The notes under the pieces were generated by a model. The model did no database searches, was not told the DNA's origin, and saw nothing but the letters and a program-made list of their open reading frames with translations. Position numbers and translations under genes: made by a program. Below are positions 55,683 through 64,000 of a DNA stretch of 64,000 nucleotides, piece after piece. Positions within the stretch are counted from its first letter, which is position 1. Each line of letters starts with the position of its first letter. The DNA is from Kordia zhangzhouensis (GTDB lineage Bacteria > Bacteroidota > Bacteroidia > Flavobacteriales > Flavobacteriaceae). Location: the NCBI RefSeq assembly GCF_001005305.1, contig NZ_LBMH01000009.1, positions 1 through 64,000 of the forward strand, read 5' to 3'.

Positions 55683-56510
55683 CTACCCGTGTTTTTGTAA
55701 AAACTGTGCTACATGCGTTGGAATTAGTTTTTTTAGTGCTTCTTCAATTGTTGCAACTACTTCAGGAAACATAATTTGTTCAATTTCATCACAATATATT
55801 TTTTTCACTTCTGTAGCCAATACCAAAGTATTCGAAAAGTGTTGTGTAATATATTTTAAGAAATAACCATTTCCTTGAAAAGTATCATTAATTTTAGAAG
55901 TAGAAACGATTCCGTGTGGTAGCTTAATCTCCGATAATAGTTGTTGCCACAGAGCTATTTCATTACCAAAACGTTCGTTATCTACATTTCCTGTTCCTAA
56001 GTTGAATGTTGGCACTTCTCTATCCCAACGTCTCCAATTATAAGAATGCATGTCATACACAATGCAAATATCAAACTTTTCCTCAAGTTTTTCAATTAAA
56101 GCATGTACGACTTTATAAAAATTCGCGTGCTTATCCAAGCTTTTCTGCTTCATTTGCACTGGAAGCGGATTACGCCAAAGCTGTTTTCCCCATGCATCTT
56201 CATAAATAGCACTTTCTGGAGCTCTATTTAGATCGTATTCAAAGCGAGAATCCATTCCTGCAATTACAATAGGATGAGTTTGCACCATTTGTTTTGTAGC
56301 TGGATCTTCTTCAAACCAACGCTCATATTCAGTATGCAAACAATTGTCCCATAACTCACGTCTAAATTGATGTCCATCGTGTACTGCTCCGCACACATAT
56401 GGCACATATTTATCAATTTTTATGGTAAAAGAATATTCCTCTGAAACTGCTTCAAAGCATTGTTCTCGTTGAATATTAGATATTATTTGATCAATCGTTA
56501 ATTTTTTCAT
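55683..56510 (-). CDS. N-formylglutamate amidohydrolase-like protein
   Basis: 275 residues with GAVHDGHQFRRE, GMDSRFEYDLNRAP, VYDMHSYNWRRWDRE and FNLGTGNVDNERFG, matching the zinc hydrolase family of N-formylglutamate deformylases. The setting beside a QEGLA peptidase and an ATP-grasp ligase suggests peptide or amide processing rather than histidine breakdown. It is 15 bp upstream of the QEGLA gene. Confidence 0.88.
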   Translation of the reverse strand: MKKLTIDQIISNIQREQCFEAVSEEYSFTIKIDKYVPYVCGAVHDGHQFRRELWDNCLHTEYERWFEEDPATKQMVQTHPIVIAGMDSRFEYDLNRAPESAIYEDAWGKQLWRNPLPVQMKQKSLDKHANFYKVVHALIEKLEEKFDICIVYDMHSYNWRRWDREVPTFNLGTGNVDNERFGNEIALWQQLLSEIKLPHGIVSTSKINDTFQGNGYFLKYITQHFSNTLVLATEVKKIYCDEIEQIMFPEVVATIEEALKKLIPTHVAQFLQKHG

Positions 56511-56539
56511 AGTTTCAATACTGTTTAAATGTCAAATAG

Positions 56540-57397
56540 TTATAAATTACTAGTATTCATACTGATTTCTGTAGATAATGTGCCCCATTCTGTCCATGAA
56601 CCATCATATACTGAAAAGTTATGGTATCCAGCTATTTCAGCAGCTAAAGCCAAGATACAAGCTGTAATTCCTGAGCCACAGGAAAATATAAATGAGGGGT
56701 TACTTTTAGAAAATTTTTCAAAAATAGCTCTTATTTCCTCTGCATTTTTAAACGAATAATTGCGTAATACATTTGTATATGGTAAATTTTTAGAATTAGG
56801 AATTTGTCCGCTTCTCAATCCGGCTCTAGGTTCTGGAATTTTACCTGTAAAACGATTTTCAGAACGTGCATCTATAATTAGACTATCAAGATTCAAAACT
56901 TCTTGTTGCATTTCTTTATAGTTTTTGAAGAGATACAAGCTATCTTTTCCTTGAAAATCTCCATACTCTCCAATATACGTACGTTTTGTTTCCAATGAAT
57001 ATCCGGCTTTTTTCCATGTAGGAAAACCTCCATCTAAGACTGCTATATTATCAAATCCCATAACACGAAACATATACCAAACCCTTGGAGAAGAATAAAT
57101 TCCAAATTCATCATACACCACAATAGCACTGTCTTGATGAATGCCTAATTTTTGAGCTTCTTTAGTAAAAGTTTCAACAGAAACCATTGTATTTGGAAAT
57201 AACGCATCCTCTTGGCTAAATTTCTTTTTAATATCAAAAAAACGAGCTTTGGGGATTTGTTGAGTTTCCTCTGAAATATTTGTACTTGTTACACGTGGAA
57301 TCGTACCGTTTAAAACGACAAGATTGGTTGCATGAAGATGTTCTTGCAACCAATCTGTAGAAACTATTGGGCTTGTTATGTGTATTTTTTTAAGCAT
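56540..57397 (-). CDS. Two-domain rhodanese, 3-mercaptopyruvate-type sulfurtransferase
   Basis: About 285 residues starting MLKKIHITSPIVSTDWLQ. Two rhodanese domains; the second has the catalytic loop IFSCGSGITACILALAA with Cys, close to the CGSGVTA of 3-mercaptopyruvate sulfurtransferases. It moves sulfane sulfur to cyanide or thiols. Its start overlaps the end of the ATP-grasp gene (57390), so the two are translationally coupled. Confidence 0.9.
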   Translation of the reverse strand: MLKKIHITSPIVSTDWLQEHLHATNLVVLNGTIPRVTSTNISEETQQIPKARFFDIKKKFSQEDALFPNTMVSVETFTKEAQKLGIHQDSAIVVYDEFGIYSSPRVWYMFRVMGFDNIAVLDGGFPTWKKAGYSLETKRTYIGEYGDFQGKDSLYLFKNYKEMQQEVLNLDSLIIDARSENRFTGKIPEPRAGLRSGQIPNSKNLPYTNVLRNYSFKNAEEIRAIFEKFSKSNPSFIFSCGSGITACILALAAEIAGYHNFSVYDGSWTEWGTLSTEISMNTSNL

Positions 57398-58421
57398 CAT
57401 CTACTGTTTTGCGTAGGCGAACACGTCTGTCAAACGCTTGTAACTTATCTACTACTTTACTTTCTATAAAATCAATTACTTTTTCTTGCAAACGAATTTT
57501 ATAGACTTTATTTATATAGGTAATTCCTCCTGGTGACATCACATTGACTTCTACTAATTTTCCACCAATTACATCAATTCCTACGAAATATAAGCCGTCT
57601 TTAACTAGTTTAGGTCCTATTTGTTTACACAAGGCTTTTTCTGCCCTAGAAAGTGTGTGTTTTTGCACGCTTCCTCCTGCACTTACATTTGAACGATGAT
57701 CGTCACTTCCTGGTACACGACGCATTGCTCCTATGGGTTCTCCATTAAGTAATAAGATACGTACATCTCCATGCTCAGCTCCTTCAATATAGTCTTGAAG
57801 AATCACATAATTAGATGTACCATCACTATTGGTTATATAGAAATCCAACAATGATTTGATGTTATTCATTGCAGATTTTTCAATTAATATTACTCCCGAA
57901 CCACCAAAACCATTTAAAGGCTTTAAAATCATTTTATCCGCTTTGGACTCTTTAATTTGTTGTACTAAATAGTCTTTATTCTTAGAAACATGTGTGTTTG
58001 GAATAATATTGCTATGAGCATCACCAAAAGCTGCGGTATACAGTTTATTATTAGCTTCACGCATACCTTCTAAAGAATTGACAATGAAAACATCATCTTT
58101 TACCGAATCTAAAAAGTTCAACATGATTGGATCTAACGGCGGATTGGCTCGCATAAATATTACATCAAACCCTGCTAATGGAAGCATTTCTTCTCGTAAA
58201 GTAGCTTTCGCATAAAACGATTTTAGAGAATTAGGCACTTTATCCATCCGACCAATAACGGTACAAAAAGCATTCGTCACACTATCTCGAATGGTTAAAT
58301 TTGAGGGGGAACAGGTGGCTACTCCATGTCCTCTTTTAACACATTCTTTAATCAAAGCTAAACTTGTATCATTCTCAGGATCAATTTGTTCCCAAGGATA
58401 CATTAAAAAACAGATATTCAT
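57390..58421 (-). CDS. ATP-grasp ligase, glutathione synthetase-like
   Basis: 343 residues. The N-terminal part resembles the GshB pre-ATP-grasp domain (ICFLMYPWEQIDPENDTS). The ATP-grasp core shows KPLNGFGGSGVILIE, GDVRILLLNGEPIGAMRR and the metal site LVEVNVMSPGGITYIN. It is likely to join a peptide or amino acid to an amine. It is the first gene of the cluster with rhodanese, NFGA-like and QEGLA genes. True glutathione synthesis is not proven; no gshA is in the window. Confidence 0.9.
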   Translation of the reverse strand: MNICFLMYPWEQIDPENDTSLALIKECVKRGHGVATCSPSNLTIRDSVTNAFCTVIGRMDKVPNSLKSFYAKATLREEMLPLAGFDVIFMRANPPLDPIMLNFLDSVKDDVFIVNSLEGMREANNKLYTAAFGDAHSNIIPNTHVSKNKDYLVQQIKESKADKMILKPLNGFGGSGVILIEKSAMNNIKSLLDFYITNSDGTSNYVILQDYIEGAEHGDVRILLLNGEPIGAMRRVPGSDDHRSNVSAGGSVQKHTLSRAEKALCKQIGPKLVKDGLYFVGIDVIGGKLVEVNVMSPGGITYINKVYKIRLQEKVIDFIESKVVDKLQAFDRRVRLRKTVDDA

Positions 58422-58482
58422 GTAAGTGTTTTTGATTGGTTATTTTCCAGAAAATATAGTAAATTCTGTAGACTTTACCATA

Positions 58483-59931
58483 TTATTTGGAAGTTTCGTA
58501 ATTATCATCCCAATTTTTAGGGTGTGGATCGTGTAACTTATCTAATGATTTTGCAACAAGCATAGACACTGTAGCATCTCCTGTTACATTTACTGTAGTT
58601 CTACACATATCCAACGGACGATCGATTGCAAAGATTAATGCAAGTCCAATTGGCAACAATTCTGGTGCAAAACCTACCGATTCTAGCACAATAACCAACA
58701 TTACCATTCCCGCACTAGGAACAGCAGCACTTCCAATAGAGGCTAATAAAGCTGTAAACACTATTATTAATTGCGTTTGAAAAGTAATGTCGCCTGGTGT
58801 TAGAACTTGCATGATAAAAACTGCGGCAACTGCCTGATACAAACTTGTTCCATCCATATTGATTGTAGCTCCTACAGGTAATACAAATCCAGAAACTTCT
58901 TTATCAACTCCTAAATGCTCCTCTACACGTTCCATAGTAACTGGTAAGGTAGCAGCACTTGAACTTGTGGAAAATGCCAGTAATTGGGCAGGGCTTATTT
59001 GTTGTAAAAACCACAATGGTGATTTTTTAGTATACACACTCACGATGATTAAGTAAAAAATAATCATCAAAATCAATCCTCCTATTACACACAATCCGTA
59101 TGACAGTAATTTCAATAGTATTTCAGGATCATCAAAAGCAACAATTACATTGGCCAATAGGGCAAATACAGCATATGGAGCAAATAACATAATCAAATCG
59201 ACCATTTTCATGACGACTTCATTGAGTGAATCAAAAATGTCAATCATCGGTTTGGCTTGCTTTTCAGGAATCAATAACAAACAAATCCCAACGAAAAGTG
59301 CAAAGAAAATAATCTGTAACATTTTAGCTTCACCCATTGCTTTGAAGATATTTTGCGGAAAAATGTCTACTAAAGCCTGTAATGGTCCTGCATCTTTTTG
59401 CGCTGCAGCTTTGGTAAGTTTATCACTAACACCATCAGAATCTGCATATTTAAGCTTGATTTTTTCAATTGTTTCTTTTGGCATTCCTGCACCAGGGCGT
59501 ACTGTATTTACAATTCCTAATCCGATAATAATCGCTACCAATGTTGTGATTACATAAATTGAAATAGTACGCAATCCCATTTTCTTAATTTTAGCAATAT
59601 CTTTTAGGTCAGAAACACCTTTGATTAAAGAGGCTAGAATTAATGGAACTGCAATTAATTTTAAGAGATTGATAAAGATTGTTCCAAAAGGTTTGATCCA
59701 ACGACTTATAAAATATTCCGCACGTGTAGTTTTGATTGTTTTAGCTTCTATTTCCTTAACAGAAGAAACGATTTCTCCATTTACAATTTCTTGAACAATT
59801 TCTTGAGAGGCTGGAATTTCTTTTAGAATGACCATTTCTTTTCCCCAAGAAGTGGATAATAAAATAAAGGCGAAAAGTACGCCAAGAACCATTCCTATTA
59901 ATATTTTCCAGTGTAAAGCTATTTTTTTCAT
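58483..59931 (-). CDS. Dicarboxylate/amino acid:cation symporter (DAACS family)
   Basis: 482 residues, eight-helix glutamate/C4-dicarboxylate transporter fold. The signatures are SSSAATLPVTMERV in the first hairpin, GATINMDGTSLYQAV (the substrate/sodium site NMDGT) and CRTTVNVTGDATV near the C-terminus. It imports glutamate, aspartate or C4 acids with sodium or protons. The extended N-terminal loop after the first helix is longer than in GltP. It stands alone. Confidence 0.93.
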   Translation of the reverse strand: MKKIALHWKILIGMVLGVLFAFILLSTSWGKEMVILKEIPASQEIVQEIVNGEIVSSVKEIEAKTIKTTRAEYFISRWIKPFGTIFINLLKLIAVPLILASLIKGVSDLKDIAKIKKMGLRTISIYVITTLVAIIIGLGIVNTVRPGAGMPKETIEKIKLKYADSDGVSDKLTKAAAQKDAGPLQALVDIFPQNIFKAMGEAKMLQIIFFALFVGICLLLIPEKQAKPMIDIFDSLNEVVMKMVDLIMLFAPYAVFALLANVIVAFDDPEILLKLLSYGLCVIGGLILMIIFYLIIVSVYTKKSPLWFLQQISPAQLLAFSTSSSAATLPVTMERVEEHLGVDKEVSGFVLPVGATINMDGTSLYQAVAAVFIMQVLTPGDITFQTQLIIVFTALLASIGSAAVPSAGMVMLVIVLESVGFAPELLPIGLALIFAIDRPLDMCRTTVNVTGDATVSMLVAKSLDKLHDPHPKNWDDNYETSK

Positions 59932-59959
59932 GCGTATGTAAAAATTTCTATTGAAACGA

Positions 59960-60472
59960 CTATTTTTCTGAGGTTGGGTTAAACATATTTGTAATAGATT
60001 TTCTTAAAGAAAGAATCGCAATCCCTACGAATACATATAATAAACTTATGTATAAAGTTTCTTTTGTGCTCTGTATACTATTAAACTCAAATCCGTATGT
60101 ATTTATATTATTCTTTACCAATATATAAAGATTCATTAAAATATGCGGTAAATTCATAAATACCATGTATAAACCTAAGACTGTGAGCACCATTTTAAAG
60201 ATATATTTCGCCTGAAGATTTGAAAAGTCAAACCGTTCCGTAGAAAATCCTTTGTCTAATTGAAATAATTGAACAATCTGACTAGCTTTTGCAAGCATTA
60301 ATAAAACCAGTGCAAAAAAAGTGAGAGCAATTGCTAAGTAGCCAATAATCAAATCTATTTCACTTATCTGTACCACAAAAACAGTATTTGCCATGAAAAC
60401 TACGACTCCTTCAATGAATAAAAAAAGGGCTATAATCTTGATCACAGCAATAAAAAAGTCTTTTACACTCAT
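59960..60472 (-). CDS. Four-helix membrane protein of unknown function
   Basis: 170 residues with four predicted membrane helices (about 6-29, 40-65, 88-112, 135-157). No known motifs. It overlaps the end of aroC by 4 bases (start at 60472, aroC stop at 60469), so it is co-translated with it. No family is recognised. Confidence 0.75.
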   Translation of the reverse strand: MSVKDFFIAVIKIIALFLFIEGVVVFMANTVFVVQISEIDLIIGYLAIALTFFALVLLMLAKASQIVQLFQLDKGFSTERFDFSNLQAKYIFKMVLTVLGLYMVFMNLPHILMNLYILVKNNINTYGFEFNSIQSTKETLYISLLYVFVGIAILSLRKSITNMFNPTSEK

Positions 60473-61533
60473 TGCTTGATGGTTTTATTAAGTAAATAAT
60501 AATCTGCCAACACCAACGCTGCCATAGCCTCTACAATAGGAACAGCTCGCGGTACGACACACGGATCGTGACGTCCTTTACCTTGCATTTCAACAATAGC
60601 ACCTTCTTTGTTAATTGTTTCTTGTGTTTGCATGATAGTTGCTACAGGTTTGAATGCGACGTTGAAGTAAATATCCATTCCGTTACTAATTCCACCTTGA
60701 ATTCCGCCAGAAAGATTGGTTTTTGTGCTTCCATCAGCATTAAAAATATCATTGTGCTCACTACCTTTCATTTTGGCTCCTTCAAAGCCACTACCATATT
60801 CAAAACCTTTTACCGCATTGATTGACAGCATGGCTTTTCCTAATTCTGCATGGAGTTTATCAAACACAGGTTCTCCCAAACCAATGGGTACATTTTGAAT
60901 TACACACATTACTGTACCTCCTATAGTATCTCCTTCTTTACGAATTTGTCGAATTTGTTCTTCCATTTCTGCAGCTTTTACAGGATCTGGGCAGCGTACA
61001 GGATTACTTTCTATCAAAGAAAAATCCAATTCATGATAAGGTGTATCCAATGTTATATTCCCAACAGACGATACAAACGCATGTATTTTTATGTCTGCCA
61101 ATAGCTGCTTTGCAATAGCACCAGCTACCACTCTACTAGCCGTTTCACGAGCAGAACTTCGCCCACCGCCACGATAATCCCGATGCCCATATTTTTGATC
61201 ATATACATAATCCGCATGGGAAGGACGATACGTTTCTTTGATATGTGAATAATCGTGTGATTTTTGGTTGGTATTATGAATCGCAAATCCAATAGGAACT
61301 CCCGTTGTTTTTCCTTCAAAAATACCCGAATAAAACTCTACCGTATCTGGTTCTTTACGTTGTGTAACAATAGCTGATTGTCCTGGTTTTCTACGGTCTA
61401 GCTCCGCTTGTATTTGTGCCATATCTAATGACAATCCTGCAGGACAACCATCAATAATTCCTCCTATTGCAGCGCCGTGCGATTCTCCAAAAGTTGTTAA
61501 TTTGAATATTGATCCGAAAGTATTTCCTGCCAT
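60469..61533 (-). CDS. aroC: Chorismate synthase
   Basis: Final shikimate step, EPSP to chorismate, using reduced FMN. 354 residues with [59 protein letters not shown] and [18 protein letters not shown] -7 element is 14 bp before the start. The downstream membrane-protein gene overlaps its stop by four bases. Confidence 0.97.
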   Translation of the reverse strand: MAGNTFGSIFKLTTFGESHGAAIGGIIDGCPAGLSLDMAQIQAELDRRKPGQSAIVTQRKEPDTVEFYSGIFEGKTTGVPIGFAIHNTNQKSHDYSHIKETYRPSHADYVYDQKYGHRDYRGGGRSSARETASRVVAGAIAKQLLADIKIHAFVSSVGNITLDTPYHELDFSLIESNPVRCPDPVKAAEMEEQIRQIRKEGDTIGGTVMCVIQNVPIGLGEPVFDKLHAELGKAMLSINAVKGFEYGSGFEGAKMKGSEHNDIFNADGSTKTNLSGGIQGGISNGMDIYFNVAFKPVATIMQTQETINKEGAIVEMQGKGRHDPCVVPRAVPIVEAMAALVLADYYLLNKTIKQ

Positions 61534-61546
61534 AGCTATTTTTTAA

Positions 61547-61554
61547 CAAAGGTA
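61547..61554 (-). promoter_or_regulatory. aroC promoter -7 element
   Basis: The minus strand reads TACCTTTG, an exact TAnnTTTG match, 14 bp before the aroC start. The implied 5' leader is very short. Confidence 0.5.
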
Positions 61555-61718
61555 AATTTAAACTAACAGAATTAAAAACCCAACAAATGCTTAAAATTAA
61601 CTTAACATTTGACCGTTTCTATTGATAAATTGTTAACATTCAAACATCTAAGCTTAACAGTATTTTTTCATCTGTAAATTGCCTTTGCTTTTTATTTGTA
61701 GTGCTGTAAAAATTATTC

Positions 61719-62549
61719 ATGAAAAAACGTAAAATCGATCTTGTTGTCATTTCAGATGTGCATTTAGGAACATTTGGTTGTCATGCTGACGAGTTGCTCT
61801 CTTATTTGAATAGTATTGATCCAAAAAAGATCATCTTGAATGGAGATATCATCGATATATGGCAATTTAGAAAACGTTATTTCCCAAAAACGCATTTAAA
61901 GATTATTAAAAAATTGATTGATTTCTCAACAAAAGGTGTTGAAGTAATTTACATTACTGGAAATCATGATGAATCGCTGCGTCGTTTTTCAGACACTAGA
62001 TTAGGCAACTTTTCTTTGGTAGACAAACTTGTATTAGAATTGAACGGAAAAAAAGCCTGGTTTTTTCACGGAGATGTTTTTGACGCTTCTATTCAAAATG
62101 CAAAATGGATTGCAAAACTTGGTGGTTGGGGCTATGATTTGTTGATTCGCTTAAATAGTGTCATTAACTGGTTTTTAGTCAAATTTGGCAAAGAAAAGTA
62201 TTCATTGTCTAAAAAAATTAAAAACAGTGTAAAGAAAGCAGTAAAGTACATTAATGATTTTGAAGAAGTTGCAGCCGATTTAGCTATTGATAATGGGTAC
62301 GGATATGTGGTTTGTGGACATATTCACCAGCCGCGTATGGAAAAAAAGATGAACCGAAAAGGTTCTTGTATTTATTTGAATTCTGGTGACTGGATTGAAA
62401 ATTTAACTGCTTTAGAGTATCATAAAAATCGTTGGAAATTGTATCGCCATTCCGAAGATCGATTGACAGCATTTTATGCAGACGAAGAACTCAAATCAAT
62501 GGATTACAAAGATTTATTGGCTGCTATTACCATCATGAAAAAACCATAA
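61719..62549 (+). CDS. UDP-2,3-diacylglucosamine diphosphatase-like metallophosphoesterase
   Basis: 276 residues of the calcineurin-like fold: VVISDVHLGTFG, ILNGDIIDIW, YITGNHDESLRRF, FHGDVFDA and VCGHIHQPRM give the full set of metal ligands. Similar to LpxH, which cleaves UDP-2,3-diacylglucosamine in lipid A synthesis; other lpx genes are elsewhere in the window. The long middle helix (residues about 140-180) is typical of the Bacteroidetes form. The substrate is inferred. Confidence 0.85.
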   Translation: MKKRKIDLVVISDVHLGTFGCHADELLSYLNSIDPKKIILNGDIIDIWQFRKRYFPKTHLKIIKKLIDFSTKGVEVIYITGNHDESLRRFSDTRLGNFSLVDKLVLELNGKKAWFFHGDVFDASIQNAKWIAKLGGWGYDLLIRLNSVINWFLVKFGKEKYSLSKKIKNSVKKAVKYINDFEEVAADLAIDNGYGYVVCGHIHQPRMEKKMNRKGSCIYLNSGDWIENLTALEYHKNRWKLYRHSEDRLTAFYADEELKSMDYKDLLAAITIMKKP

Positions 62550-62643
62550 TAAAACAAAGGTTTTCAAATAAATTTCTTGTCGTTTTTAAGTTTTCTTTTG
62601 CAGTTTTGTGAATTTTAGTAACTTGTTTTCCTAAAATAACCCA

Positions 62644-63468
62644 ATGAAAAAAAGCGCTCTCTTTTTTGCATTCTGCACATTCTTTTTGATTGTATCTTGC
62701 GGAAGCGATGACGATACCAATTCTAGTCAATCACAAAGTGGAAATTATTTTCCTGCGACACCTGCTAATTATTGGAAATATGATGTAACTGTACCCAATG
62801 GTAATGGAAGTAATCAACTTATGATTGATTCGCTGTATGTAGCCTCTAGAAGTGGAAATTCGTTTACTCTAGGTGTGAATACAACAAATATTGGGTTTGG
62901 TTTTATGAACAACATGCTAACTACAGGGACTTTGACCGAGCAAGGAACTGCTCTCACTATTGATAGTAGTTTTAGCATTCCTATTAATGGAATTACTGCA
63001 GGAATCAATTTTGAAAATCTTGTATTGTTTGATAGCAATGCTACTAACAATCAATTGTTATATACAACTTCAGATACATTTACGCAAAACTTTCAAGGAG
63101 TGCCTATTACGGTTAATTATACCGTGAGTTCTGTAAAAACAGACGAATTAAATTCACTGACAGTAGCTGGAAATTCATATTCAAATATAAATGTTGTCGA
63201 TATTGATGTAGAAGCTTCCATCAGTACTTCAATAGATGTTTTTGGAATCCCGACAACAATTTCTATTCTCGACGCACAAGACATTATTCATATGAAGACA
63301 TATTATGCAGCGAATGTTGGTATTATCAAGTCTGACTCTCAGTTTTCTTACCAACTTAACCCAACAACCGTTGCGCTGTTAGCTAATTTTAATATAGATT
63401 TAGGAATTCCTTCTTCAGACACTTCTGAAAATATTCAGGAATTAAATTCATATATGGTTGAAGATTAA
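62644..63468 (+). CDS. Lipoprotein of unknown function
   Basis: 274 residues with signal MKKSALFFAFCTFFLIVSC (Cys19), then GSDDDTNSSQSQSG, the Asp/Ser-rich +2 region common in surface-exposed flavobacterial lipoproteins. The mature part is beta-strand-rich with no Cys. No family is recognised. It ends 10 bp from the convergent oxidoreductase fragment. Confidence 0.8.
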   Translation: MKKSALFFAFCTFFLIVSCGSDDDTNSSQSQSGNYFPATPANYWKYDVTVPNGNGSNQLMIDSLYVASRSGNSFTLGVNTTNIGFGFMNNMLTTGTLTEQGTALTIDSSFSIPINGITAGINFENLVLFDSNATNNQLLYTTSDTFTQNFQGVPITVNYTVSSVKTDELNSLTVAGNSYSNINVVDIDVEASISTSIDVFGIPTTISILDAQDIIHMKTYYAANVGIIKSDSQFSYQLNPTTVALLANFNIDLGIPSSDTSENIQELNSYMVED

Positions 63469-63478
63469 AATGTGTCTT

Positions 63479-64000
63479 TTATTTTAAGGCACGTCGCAAA
63501 ATTGTAATAGGATGCAAAGCTTCTCTTTGTGTTCCATCTTTAATTTGATGCCTACAGCTCGTTCCATTAGCTGCAATAATTGTAGTTGCTTGTGATGCTC
63601 GAACCGCAGGAAATACAGATTGTTCACCTACTTTCATACTTACTTCATAATGCTCTTTTTCATACCCAAACGAGCCTGCCATACCACAACAACCCGAAGC
63701 AATAATAGTGGGTTTATAGTTCTTAGGAAGATTCAAAATGTCGTATGTATATTTTTGATTAGACAATGCTTTCTGATAACAGTGTGCATGAATTTTAATT
63801 TCTTTTACTTCTTCAGTAAACGCTTCCGCAGAAATTTCGCCAGCTACAATTTCATTTGCTAAAAATTCTTCTAGCAAATACGTGTGTGCTGCAATTTTCT
63901 TTGCTGCGTTTTGATTGTCTGCCAAACGTATATATTCGTCACGAAACGTGAGAATTGCAGAAGGTTCTACACCTACCAACACTGTATTTTCATCAAGCAC
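63479..64000 (-). CDS. FAD/Fe-S oxidoreductase, C-terminal part (glycolate oxidase-like)
   Basis: The frame runs from the window edge and gives the last 173 residues of a larger protein; the start is outside. IASGCCGMAGSFGYE is the CCG domain of glycolate oxidase GlcF/HdrB-type iron-sulfur subunits, and ANGTSCRHQIKDGT lies near the end. In Bacteroidetes this part usually sits behind an FAD-binding GlcD-like domain in one protein. Substrate (glycolate, lactate or similar) cannot be told from the tail. Confidence 0.85.
   Translation of the reverse strand: MLDENTVLVGVEPSAILTFRDEYIRLADNQNAAKKIAAHTYLLEEFLANEIVAGEISAEAFTEEVKEIKIHAHCYQKALSNQKYTYDILNLPKNYKPTIIASGCCGMAGSFGYEKEHYEVSMKVGEQSVFPAVRASQATTIIAANGTSCRHQIKDGTQREALHPITILRRALK

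Noticed and set aside
1-64000. tRNA, rRNA and CRISPR arrays
   Set aside because: I looked for cloverleaf-like GGTTCRANYCC segments and for regularly spaced repeats by eye and found none; a tRNAscan and CRISPR search would settle this.

Overview
The window is AT-rich DNA from a member of the Bacteroidota, most likely a marine Flavobacteriaceae. A Kordia-like genome is my guess, from general gene content only. The evidence is a fused LpxC-FabZ, a PorX-type regulator (response receiver plus PglZ), a protein with a type-B gliding/T9SS C-terminal signal, flavobacterial lipoproteins, and repeated matches to the Bacteroidetes -7 promoter element TAnnTTTG. No rRNA, tRNA or CRISPR array was seen.

Layout. 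1-4.8 kb is an accessory patch. It holds a pentapeptide-type membrane protein cut off by an IS1595/ISXO2-type element (about 1509-4291). Besides its transposase, the element carries an unrecognised soluble protein, an overlapping four-helix membrane protein and two small ORFs. 4.8-12.3 kb is a complete histidine operon on the minus strand (hisG-D-C-B-H-A-F-IE), headed by a textbook attenuator with a His-rich leader peptide. 12.4-24.4 kb holds an OmpA protein, a membrane-anchored HhH protein, an SPFH protein, a VWA-like membrane protein, fabG and two large peptidases (S9 and M16). 24.8-32 kb, on the minus strand, holds sucD, an LpxD paralogue, and the run efp-lpxA-lpxC/fabZ-lpxD-HD hydrolase. 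porX diverges from it.

33.6-36.9 kb is the second accessory-looking patch. It has a 57-residue double-glycine-leader peptide missed by length cut-offs, then tsaE, then three tandem copies of a unit with its own promoter, a 50-residue lipoprotein and a four-helix membrane protein. In each unit the second ORF overlaps the first in the +1 frame. 37-51 kb carries ald, proline dehydrogenase, aroB, an AraC regulator, ppc, an Lrp regulator, an M14 carboxypeptidase, an XRE regulator with a cluster of palindromic operators, terC and two alpha/beta hydrolases. 51.6-64 kb carries a large T9SS-exported protein; a minus-strand cluster of a QEGLA-motif metallopeptidase, an N-formylglutamate amidohydrolase-like enzyme, a rhodanese and an ATP-grasp ligase; a dicarboxylate symporter; aroC; an LpxH-like phosphoesterase; a lipoprotein; and the end of a Fe-S/FAD oxidoreductase.

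The strongest candidates for something undescribed are the passenger genes in the IS element, the triplicated lipoprotein/membrane-protein units with conserved +1 overlap, and the orphan GG-leader peptide.
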